Source: Pyrrhosoma nymphula
Lineage: Eukaryota; Arthropoda; Insecta; Odonata; Coenagrionidae
DNA length: 64,000 nt
NCBI GenBank assembly: GCA_963573305.1
Contig: OY754338.1
Coordinates: forward strand, 22,690,192 to 22,754,191
Reading direction: 5' to 3'
Part shown: positions 55,414 to 64,000 of the stretch, piece by piece
How the letters are laid out: every line of letters starts with the position of its first letter
How positions within the stretch are numbered: the stretch's first letter is position 1
Translations under genes and position numbers: made by a program
The notes under the pieces: generated by a model
Seen by the model: only the letters and a program-made list of their open reading frames with translations
Told to the model about the DNA's origin: nothing
Database searches by the model: none

Positions 55414-55843
55414 ATGAGTAACATTTGGACAATAAGGTGGATTAGACGATTCTTCAGGCGAAGAATGAATCCAGTGCCTGTTGACAAGGCACATCTCTGG
55501 AAACGTCGGTTTGCTCTCACCTACATGGTGCTGGCCTGGAATGCTTTCGGGTTCGTAGTTTATATGATGATGACTGGTAGAAGTGATTGGGCCAAGCACT
55601 ATGGATATAAAACTGAATCAGACGGCGATTTATCACCAGGTTAGACCTCTTCGTACTCGATACGTGCCATAGTAACTTATTATTCATTATAGTAATGAAA
55701 CCATCGTGCTTTCTGCAGGACGAAAATGGGCAAGGACTCTTAACATTGAAAATGCAACAGTTATTAGGATCTCCGGATTGAGTGTCACTAGCGCAGAAGA
55801 TGCTGAGGAAGGGAACGAGGAGCAACAGAAAAATAGTGAATGA
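55414..55843 (+). CDS. small single-pass membrane protein, two exons (116 aa)
   Basis: Exon 1 is 55414-55639 and exon 2 is 55719-55843. A 79-nt GT-AG intron (CCAG|GTTAGA ... TTTCTGCAG|GACGAA) splits a glycine codon in phase 1. The product has a basic N-terminus (RRFFRRR), then WKRRFALTYMVLAWNAFG and FVVYMMM forming one hydrophobic segment (about residues 32-52), then a soluble tail with TLNIENATVIRISGLSV and an acidic C-terminus. A short protein with positive residues before one membrane segment suggests a mitochondrial or ER integral protein, but I do not recognise the family. The ATG at 55414 is the first in frame. A poly(A) signal AATAAA lies at 56068-56073. The clean phase-matched splice and the continuous composition across it are the main evidence. 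Confidence 0.72.
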
Positions 55844-56608
55844 CTTATAATATACTACTACAATAACTTGGTACTATCCGAATGTAATTTGTTTTTGGGA
55901 AGGTGCACGATTTTAGTATTGCTGTACGACCCGTACGTTTCATTAAAATAACTTTTATCCTTTATGAAAATATCATTTATTAAATGTCGATAATACAGTC
56001 GGCTCATGATATCCTTGAAAAATAGACTTAATGAGTACAAAAAATTGTGGTCATCAATGGATTAACAAATAAACCTACTATCATCCACACCGTGCAAGAA
56101 TTATGATTCAAATCTATGTATCCTTCCGGCATCTCCAATGGTAGATATATATTTTACATAGGTAATATCTTTATAACAATTCTTCGGAATGGACTTTAAT
56201 CGAAAGTAACTTCGTGTTGTCGATATACAAATTTATACCCAATTCTTGACTTTATAAGTTGCATAAAATTTACAAAATACCTTCCAAGTAAATTGACCAT
56301 AATCTGAACATGGCTAAAACTCAAACATCACAGTAGCTGCTTTGGTGACAAAGCTAGATTTAATATATTCTCACAATATAGAGAAACCTCAGTAAAAGGC
56401 TTTAAATTCAAATCGAATTTCAAGCAAACGATAACTAATGATGATCATGTAAAAATAATTTTCACAATTCAATTCAAGCCATGCACAATATTCCAGTGAT
56501 ACAATATAACTGTATGCATGTCAAGCTGCTTCAATAGGAATATGTAAAGCTAGATGTGCATTGGCTATAATAATCATGATCATCATGACGTATTAGGTCC
56601 ATCGCTAG
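55844..56608. other. convergent 3' untranslated region / intergenic
   Basis: Between the stop codons of the small membrane-protein gene (plus) and the unknown gene (minus). Contains the plus-strand AATAAA at 56068. No other feature seen. Confidence 0.45.
56068..56073 (+). terminator. polyadenylation signal AATAAA
   Basis: A consensus AATAAA lies 225 bp after the stop codon of the small membrane-protein gene. It is the first one clearly placed for that transcript. Confidence 0.4.
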
Positions 56609-56726
56609 TCATACTTTAGTTTCAACATGTTGAGATAATGCAGCTTCTTTTAGAATTTCTGGAGGTAGCACAGGATCATCCTGGTGGACGCTTAACCGCA
56701 TATCCATTTCACACAATAATGCTGAC
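56609..56726 (-). CDS. terminal coding exon of an unidentified gene
   Basis: A strong acceptor (TTTGTTTCCTTGTAG|GTCAGC) is followed by an open frame of about 39 codons to TGA at 56609. It encodes SALLCEMDMRLSVHQDD, then PVLPPEILKEAALSQHVETKV. The composition is protein-like and unlike the surrounding AT-rich DNA. The intron is in phase 2 (one base completes the split codon). The gene would be convergent with the small membrane-protein gene, and its upstream exons must lie at higher coordinates, perhaps beyond the LINE at 60.6-64 kb. I do not recognise the family. Confidence 0.5.
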
Positions 56727-57171
56727 CTACAAGGAAACAAAAAAGATTAGAAGAAAACTCGATTTAATAATGAATACAAAATATTTAGGATAAAACAGCA
56801 GTGTGTGTCAGGATTATTTCATTAGACTCTTATGGAGAGGATATTAAAACATGGCACCAGTGCAGAGGACCAGTTTTGAAATGAAGATATTAAGTCCCTT
56901 AAATTGTCCAAAGGAAAGTAGGTGCATCCTGGGAAAAATGTCCCTCCGAGACAAACTTCATGGTATTATCACAGTCTATACAGTCACGTCAAGCCATGTA
57001 ATTTTCCCTATACAGACTTGCAGCGCGCCGAAGCAAGGGCCTCTTGTGGTGAACGTGTATAACTACTTGCAATGCGGTGTATATGATGCTAAGTTTTGCT
57101 CACTTTCGCCAACATTTGCATTGCCTTATAAACATTTAAATCAAGGTAGATGAGCTCTACGGCCTCTATAG
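56727..57171. other. unassigned sequence
   Basis: Presumed intron of the minus-strand gene ending at 56609. An open plus frame (56851-57153) has no recognisable family. Confidence 0.4.
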
Positions 57172-57619
57172 ATTAAACAGATAAAATATTTCTCCAATGG
57201 CCGTAAAATATATGCACCACTCGTCAAAAAAAAAATTAATTAAATACTTACTGTGTTGGTTTGCGGGAATGAGGTTCCACAACATGGACCAACCACAGCC
57301 TCCACCAGAATACCCTCCTGTGGTAGTTTACGAGAAAATAATTTCCTCGCCAGGGACTACCACAGACACACACACAACCCAATTGGAATCCTTTGTAGGC
57401 TAATGAGACCTAGCTAAGGATTCCTGGGTTATAACCTGGGATCCTTCGGAGAGCTGTAGTGACTCTACTAAGGCTGCCAAGTTATTAACACAACCACACA
57501 CGCAATCACACAAAACACTCACTCACACACACAGCAGGGCACCAGATTTCTGGGAGAACAGCTCAAAAAGAGCGTTGTCAAATAGAAAAACAACAAACAG
57601 GGAACGAGGGTGAAATTCG

Positions 57620-57656
57620 TATACGCGTATTTCGACCACAAAGTGGTCCTCTTCAG
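57620..57656 (-). ncRNA. hammerhead-like core (fifth family)
   Basis: CTGAAGA, spacer G, perfect 6-bp stem II GACCAC/GTGGTC with loop TTT, GAA, 10-bp palindrome ATACGCGTAT, then A. TCG before the core can pair with CGA after the cleavage position as part of stem I, making this the best-formed core in the window. Confidence 0.55.
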
Positions 57657-57755
57657 CGAGCTGAAGGGAAAAACGCTAGCAACACGAGATTGAAAGTGAA
57701 TGAAGAGGAGGACAATCCTAGAATAAATAGGGAAGAGACAAAAGGGTTAGGAAGC

Positions 57756-57769
57756 GGGGGGGGGGGGGG
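57756..57769. repeat. poly-G/C tract
   Basis: A run of about 14 G on the plus strand within the C-rich (minus-strand) array of the PLE-type unit. Confidence 0.7.
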
Positions 57770-58540
57770 TAAATTGGTAACGGCTAAAAGGTCATTGGCG
57801 AGCAGTGGGAATGTGGGTGAAGTGGAGAGTGGGGGAGGCGAGGAGGGGTGGGAGAAAGGGAGCCAATGGCCAATAGATGTGGTAGTGAAGGAACGTAACC
57901 GTTGAAGTAGGGAAGGGGGGTGGGAGTCATGTTGACCGTTGGCGGGAAGGGGGGGTGGAAGCTAATGACCGTTGTAGTGAGTCACAAGGGGGGGGAAGGG
58001 GAAACATAACAAACTGACCGTTGAAGTGAAGCGTGGGGATTGCAACTGATGAAAAATTTTTAAAATTTAAAACTAAATGACAATTGTGGTCAGAGAGGTC
58101 AGAGACTCTCTGACCACAATTGTCATTTGACAACGCTCTTTTTGAGCTGTTCTCCCAGAAATCTGGGGCCCTGCTGTGTGTGTGAGTGAGTGTTTTGTGT
58201 GATTGCGTGTGTGGTTGTGTTAATAACTTGGCAGCCTTAGTAGAGTCACTACAGCTCTCCGAAGGATCCCAGGTTATAACCCAGGAATCCTTAGCTAGGT
58301 CTCATTAGCCTACAAAGGATTCCAATTGGGTTGTGTGTGTGTCTGTGGTAGTCCCTGGCGAGGAAATTATTTTCCCGTCAACTACCACAGGAGGGTATTC
58401 TGGTGGAGAGGCTGTGGTTGGTCCCTGTTGTGGAACCTCATTCCCGCAAACCAACACAGTAAGTATTTAATTAATTTTTTTTTTTTTACGAGTGGTGCAT
58501 ATATTTTACGGCCATTGGAGAAATATTTTATCTGTTTAAT

Positions 58541-60574
58541 TATAAACATTTGATTTTTCCAGGTAATTTTTTATGGTGACGGCTTTTTCATTCTCTTTAA
58601 ATTATCGTAATCATGTTCAGAGCACCGAAGTCACACTATCGTTCGCGGAATAATTGATCTGTTCAACGGTTAGACATTTCAAAGAAGGGGCTAAACTTTC
58701 TTCAATTTTTGAAATACGTACCGAGTACATAGTTTGTTACCCCAGTCTAGCACTTATGGCTTTTGACATGATGTACATCTATTCCGACTTTTTAAGTGAC
58801 ATAATGACAAAACAGGAAGTACATGTACGAGTATTTATTGAAGTCACTATTACATTTTTGCAATTGTTGTGAGGAATGAAAACAAGAGGATCCACAGAAG
58901 AATGTTTATTCGCACATTTAATTCAAATCAGTAACCTTTATTATTCTCCTTTAAGTACTTTTTTATACCTTCTATTTTTGTAGCTAGAGAGACCCTGATT
59001 TTTTAATTTCAAAATATAAAATAAACTCATGTCCTAACATAGATTCTAACAAGCAAATGTTTCACTTCCGAGCTGCATCTTTCTGGAAGGGGCATTTTGT
59101 TTGATTCACAAATATCACATTCCCTAAAGATGCCCTATTTGTAATAATTTACAGCACTCTGCGTTTTGCTCATAAATGTTGATGAACATTCCTTGAAAAA
59201 GGAATTCAGTTCCTCACTGCACAATATAAGACTTAACACTGAGGAAATTTCACTACTTTGAAAGTTTTTAAAATATGTTAATAATTTTTTCCCCTCGGAT
59301 ATTTTCTTCTCTTTTCATGAGGAAGTACTTACATCCACAATAATGAAGTGAAACAGCTTTCTCAGAACATAGCCTAAAACATATATCATACCATTATTTC
59401 CTGTATTTTTAAGCTTTTCATTCTTGACTGCTCAGAAAAAAATTATGTAAAACAAGAACTCATGTTTTGACCATCCACTTCTTTCAAACCATCAAGGATT
59501 CCTTCATAGCTATCGAATACTTCACAGTCGCTGGAAGAATTAGGCTTCAGAAACGATTTAAAAAAAACAAAGATTGAAATAGGAGTTAAAACTCATTGCA
59601 TTTGTGTTTGAAGAATACCCACCCTTGTAGCAGACAACAAAGAAACATTCTCCAATAAGTCTTGTTTGATATTTATTGTTTGATGGCATCTATCTAAAGG
59701 GCTTTGGTTCTCAGATCTTTCCAAATCTTTTGCAAAGAGTTGATATTAAGAAACCAAACTTCAACAAATTTGACTTTTTATGTATTACCATTTCCTAAAT
59801 GGTCAATTAACCTTATTGATCCTAGCCAATTTTTCATTGCCTCGAGAGCTTCAATGTGTTCATATTCACCTGTGATAATAACGATCAGTGTCGCAGCTGA
59901 AATAATGCCGTGGGAGTTGAAAATATCGAATAAATAATTTACGTTTTTACACATTTTGGTGTTAACAGTGATTAAACAGACATTAATCTACAAGAAACAT
60001 GAGTGCTTATAACAGATAGAATGACCTAGTATATGTGCTAGAGAACTGGCCTTCAGTTTTTGAGAAGAGTGGGAGTTACTGCTTTTTTTTAAATCTTGAG
60101 CGCAAGTCTGAATCTATTCTTAGAATCCAGGGAGAACGATTCCGAAATGACCTCCAAAGAGATCAACACTCTCTTTCCACTTTCTAATAAATGGAACCAA
60201 TCATATTTAAATAGATAATTTGTGGAACTAATCAACAAATGAGGAATATTATAAAAAAATAGTCTGATTTCCTGAATTAACCTAAGATAAATCAGTTGAT
60301 ATTTCTATTGACTAAACGCATCAGAACAAAGTTTGAACCCTGGTCAGTCACACATGTCTTCACGGTAAACGCTCCTTTAGAAAGCATTTCAAGAGTAGTT
60401 TTGAATCACTTTTGAAAATGTTTTTATTTTACAGGCTGGCAGAAAAAGAAATACCATATAGGCTGCCTTAAGTTATATATTAATCTATTTATCATTAGCA
60501 GTAGAGTTGGACTTGCTATATTACTGCTTCTGAAGAAACCCAAGTTCTCTAAGCTACAGACATATTTTCTACAC
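58541..60574. other. unassigned sequence
   Basis: AT-rich, no gene or repeat recognised. Plus-strand frames at 58654-58872 and 59704-59937 are not protein-like enough to call. Confidence 0.4.
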
Positions 60575-60896
60575 TATTATTTATTTATTTATTTTATTTA
60601 TATACGGGCTTAGCAACCCTTTTGATACAATATAATACATTTTATGGCAGACGCCTTTTATAATTAATTTTCAATAACAGAGAGTTGAATTATAAATATT
60701 AAACTTTTATCATTTTAACAAATTTTTCATAACAAAATAACAAACACACATCACTTTTTCACATAACACATATCATTGACTAACACAATCAATATAGTAT
60801 TTTATTAAAAATTTTCAATAACAGAGAGTAGAATTGTAAATAATAAACTTTTATCATTATAACAATAATAATTTTACAAATATACTACACACCCAT

Positions 60897-62403
60897 TTAT
60901 GTATATATTTGAGCAACCCTGCGCTTAAATATACTGAGAGAAGGAGCGTCTCTAACTTCGGGAGGTAGTGAGTTCCAAGTTGATATTAATTTACTTATTG
61001 CTGAGCAATCAATATAGTCATATCCAGATGTTGTATTCTTCATTGGCAAAGGGTTACGTAATGCATAAGGCAGGCTCCTTTCTTGGAACAATTCATCAAT
61101 TTTTGGTGACGAGTATAATTTGTTTGCTATCTTATAGGCTACATGGCAATAATGTCTGTTGAGTAGACCCTCAACAGACAACAATCCCAATGTCATCCTC
61201 CTCTCGGTGTAGTCATGGTCTAAATAATGCATTGGCTGCCTAGACTTATAACTTACATATCTAATAAACTTATGTTCAATTGAGCACAACTCATTTATTA
61301 ACACTTGCCTATATGGCGACCATATCACAGAGCAGTAGTTAATTATAGGCAATATCAAGGTTTTATACAAGTATACTAAGGTTTCAGTATTCCTGAAGTC
61401 CACACTAACACTCCTTATCAATCCAAGAATCCTTAAGCACTTATTGACTACATGATTAACATGTTCTCTGCATGACAAGGAAGAGTCAAGGTACACTCCC
61501 AGATACCTTACAGCTGTTGCTCTTTCGAGCTGTATATTCTCCAATCTATAGTAAAACTCAAGTCGCGGAGCCCCCCTACAAAACGATAGGCTCAAGCTTT
61601 TGTGGAAGTTTATTGACAATCCATTTTTGGTGGACCATAGCAACAGTAGATTAAGGTCTTCCTGCAAGGCAATAGCATCCTCAAGACAAGTTATTTTTTT
61701 ATAGACTTTGGCATCATCTGCATATAAGATTATATTGCCACCTCTGAGGGATTCTGGGAGATCGTTAATGTATAGCGTGAAAAGTATTGGACCAAGATTG
61801 GAGCCCTGTGGAACTCCGGACGATGACATAAAAGTATACGATAATGAACCATTAATTCTCACTGCTTGTTTACGATTGGACAAATAAGATTCAAGCCACC
61901 GAAACAAGCTCCCACGAACTCCATTATTCCAAACCTTCTGCAAAAGTAATCGATGATTTACGGTATCAAATGCCTTAGAAAAATCTATGTACATATATAG
62001 AATCAACTTGCAATCTTTCTCTGAATGCCTGCATGATGAAGTCCACATTCAGCATAAGGTTTGTTAGAGTTGACCTCCCCTTAACAAAACCGTGCTGAAA
62101 TAGACCAATTGTCAACAAGAAGTGCTCAGAAAGTCTTTTGGAGACAATTGATTCAAATAACTTTGCAAGTGTACTTAAAATTGAAATTGGCCTATAATTG
62201 GATATGTCTTCTCTTTTGCCAGACTTAAAAATGGGAAAAATGTATGACATTTTCCATTGTTCAGGGAAAACCCCTGAACACAGTGATTGATTAATTAGAA
62301 ATAAAAATAGCTTGTGGAGGGATGACAAACAGCGCCTAAGAAAGTAGGGGGGGATATTACCAGGTCCTGATTTGACATTGTCATCCAGGTCTCTCACTGC
62401 CAT
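60897..62403 (-). pseudogene. LINE ORF2 reverse transcriptase, one frameshift
   Basis: The first frame (62403-61975) has SGPGNIPPYFLRRC, WKMSYIFPIFKSGKRED, NYRPISILSTLAKLFE and QHGFVKGRSTLTNL. After a frameshift near 62000 the second frame (to 60897) has YIDFSKAFDTVNHRLL, SSGVPQGSNLGPILF, catalytic YADDAKVYKK, YLGVYLD and a full C-terminus. Only the frameshifts separate it from a complete RT. Confidence 0.86.
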
Positions 62404-62409
62404 AAATAA

Positions 62410-63714
62410 TTATTCTTCCGTGACCTGCATAGAAATTAGAAGTTGAGTGCTATCGACTGTAGGTAAGTCTTCAAGTACAGAATTAGTGTAAACAGATTGA
62501 AAGTGGTATGCAAAAAGGTCACAGATGCTCCTTCTACATTGCGCAGACCTATCTCTTAAAAACGTTTCATTAGGTAGAGAGGAGTCTTTACGAAATTTAT
62601 GCACATGAGCCCAAAAAAACTTGATGTGGTGCCGAATATTGGACTCAACCTTCGATATACATTGCGAGTATAGCTTTCTAGACAATTGTAAACATTTGGC
62701 TCGTACTTTCTTAAATTCTATATAGTCATTAAGCCTACCACTAGATTTCCACTTAGAGTGTAATACCTTTTTTTCTGTTATAAGATTCTTTAACTCATTG
62801 GTATACCAACTGGGATAAGTACTGGGTGAGTTTCTTAGACATGGCACATTATCAGCAATAACTTTATTAATCTTATTGTAAAATAAATCTAAATTGTGAT
62901 TAATGTCATTGTCAACAAATAATGTCTCCCAGTCCAAATCCAACATTATATTTATAACTTCAAAATTAGCCTTATAAAAATTTTTCGAAGGTGCATTCTC
63001 ACTATTTGTTATGGCATCACGACCATCGCAGTTTAGCTTGAAAAAGACACTCATGATTCTCAGGATCACTACTGAATAGTTCCTCATCAACTTGAAGTAG
63101 AGAACAAACCTTAGAACTTGCAAAAAATAAATCGAGAGAGTAACCTTTCACGCTATGTGGTGGATACAGCTGTTGCATTTCCATAAAAGAAAAGGATTAT
63201 TTAATGTTGGTAGCATTCATCCGTATTTTAGGATTGACATAGTCCAAATGTTCATAATCAAGTGGGCCATTTACCTAGCGGATACAAGGCAAGTTAAAAT
63301 CTCCACATACAATCAAATTTTCGTTGGCATAAGATGCACCAAGCTCCTCAAAGATATCCAAGAATTGCTTATACAGATCACAATCATTGAAGCTTGGTAT
63401 GTATACACATACAAGGAGAAATTTTTGTAAGCCAACACGAATTTGAACAAATAAAGCATCCAAGTCATCAGGTATGTTAACCTGGATTTGCACGGATGAT
63501 ATGGAGTAATGTACAGCAATGAGTATACCACCACCTCTGGATGGCAGGCCTGGACCAGTGACCCTATCCTTTCGATATATATTATAATCTAGAAGACCAA
63601 ATAATGAGCTGTTAGTGTGTTCCATGAGCCAAGTCTCAGTGAAAACAATTATGTCTGGTTGATGAGAGAGTTGATACAGATTTGATCTGAGCAAGCTAGT
63701 TTATTATATATAGA
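62410..63714 (-). pseudogene. LINE ORF2 endonuclease and linker, frameshifted
   Basis: Begins with NVRSIYNKL, then after a frameshift PDIIVFTETWLMEH, GGGILIAVHYSI, VCVYIPSF and VCGDFNLP (APE endonuclease blocks), ending at 63275. A second frame (63123-62410) holds the linker (YPSWYTNELKNLI, FWAHVHKFRKDSSLP) and stops just before the RT. Confidence 0.82.
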
Positions 63715-63770
63715 TCTAACATTTTGGTAATAAATGATCAGATCATTCCTAGTAGAATGCAATGAGTGAT

Positions 63771-64000
63771 TTACTCGTTTTTTGGATGATTGTTAAGCTT
63801 ATTTTCAAATACTATAGAAGGTACCCCATTGATGTATTTTACTTTCTTTTTGTTGTTGGGATTGTTTTTATTGTGCCCCTCAATTTCAATTAGCAAATTT
63901 TTTAGTTGCTGTCTTTCACTTAGGGTTTTGTCCGTGGCCACTGTTACACCACTAGGCAAAGTGTGACGATTACGTATAATACGCGACACTTCGTCAGATG
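63771..64000 (-). CDS. LINE ORF1, C-terminal end (partial)
   Basis: The frame is open to the edge of the window and ends with KVKYINGVPSIVFENKLN, a motif typical of the C-terminus of ORF1/gag-like proteins in insect jockey-group LINEs. The start is outside the window. Confidence 0.55.
   Translation of the reverse strand, partial: SDEVSRIIRNRHTLPSGVTVATDKTLSERQQLKNLLIEIEGHNKNNPNNKKKVKYINGVPSIVFENKLNNHPKNE

Larger units (their letters stand above)
57172..58540. mobile_element. PLE-type foldback with C-rich array and hammerhead-like core
   Basis: Outer arms (57172-57587 and 58127-58540) are inverted copies from ATTAAACAG/CTGTTTAAT inward to GAGCGTTGTCAAAT/ATTTGACAACGCTC. The left copy continues (minus strand) through a hammerhead-like core at 57620-57656, preceded by a C-rich zone with repeated CAACGGTCA (57700-58030), up to a small palindrome (58078-58125, GACAATTGTGGTCAGAGAG). 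The order C-rich array, core, tail is the same as in the 3.5-8.5 kb PLE. No RT is present, so this is a solo terminal unit plus a truncated inverted one. Confidence 0.72.
60575..64000 (-). mobile_element. jockey-type LINE, near complete, frameshifted
   Basis: Runs leftwards from the end of ORF1 (63989-63771, open to the window edge) through ORF2 to a 3' tail of (AAAT)n units (60580-60605 as TTTATTTA). The 3' UTR contains a direct repeat of about 147-bp offset (ATTTTCAATAACAGAGAGT at about 60667 and 60814). The ORFs are broken by several frameshifts. The family is related to the nested LINE at 13.6 kb but not the same copy type. Confidence 0.88.

Overview
This is a window of a repeat-rich animal nuclear genome, most likely an arthropod and probably an insect. 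Evidence: spliced genes with GT-AG introns; jockey-type and RTE-type LINEs; a Ty3/Gypsy element; a Penelope-like element (PLE) with a GIY-YIG endonuclease; piggyBac, Tigger/pogo and hAT DNA transposons; tRNA-derived SINEs; and a DRE-like (TATCGATA-type) promoter. Nothing prokaryotic, organellar or viral is present. The species cannot be named from the sequence.

Host genes. The backbone is the 5' half of a nucleoporin gene, Nup133, on the minus strand. Six exons join in correct phase over 36.8 kb (start codon 55048, last visible exon ending 18273) and encode 371 residues of the N-terminal beta-propeller. Its introns hold most of the mobile DNA in the window. About 365 bp upstream and in the opposite direction starts a two-exon gene for a 116-residue single-pass membrane protein (55414-55843). 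Between them is a candidate bidirectional promoter with CCAAT boxes and DRE-like motifs. The last exon of a third, unrecognised gene lies on the minus strand at 56609-56726.

Layout. 1-18 kb (intron 6 or beyond): a 257-bp palindrome; a Harbinger nuclease scrap; a PLE whose two copies form a 1.8-kb head-to-head inverted repeat inside (TA)n tracts; two more PLE-tail palindromes; tandem duplications; and a 2.8-kb TTA-flanked inverted-repeat transposon carrying a nested LINE. 18.3-39.1 kb (intron 5): a Tigger with a nested hAT MITE; an RTE LINE with a TIR element nested in its leader; a piggyBac with complete ends but a dead transposase; an RTE 3' fragment; and a young Gypsy that split a PLE palindrome. 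39.3-46.9 kb (intron 4): a 3.9-kb TA-flanked inverted-repeat element with a nested SINE, several MITEs, and a second Tigger. 47.8-54.7 kb (intron 2): a 2.7-kb TTA-flanked DDE transposon and a decayed hAT-like gene. 57.2-58.5 kb: another PLE long-terminal foldback. 60.6-64 kb: a near-complete but frameshifted jockey-type LINE.

Two patterns stand out. (1) Six separate loci carry a hammerhead-ribozyme-like core (CTGANGA, one spacer base, stem II, GAA). In five of them the GAA is followed by a short self-complementary stem III and a non-G base, and most occur as head-to-head pairs at the centre of palindromes. (2) Two otherwise different transposons share TTA target duplications, CAAGG(A/G)GA termini, very long inverted repeats, and a tRNA-like Pol III promoter module about 180-186 bp inside all four termini. 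One of the two encodes a DDE transposase that has lost its middle. This looks like a coherent and possibly undescribed transposon group.
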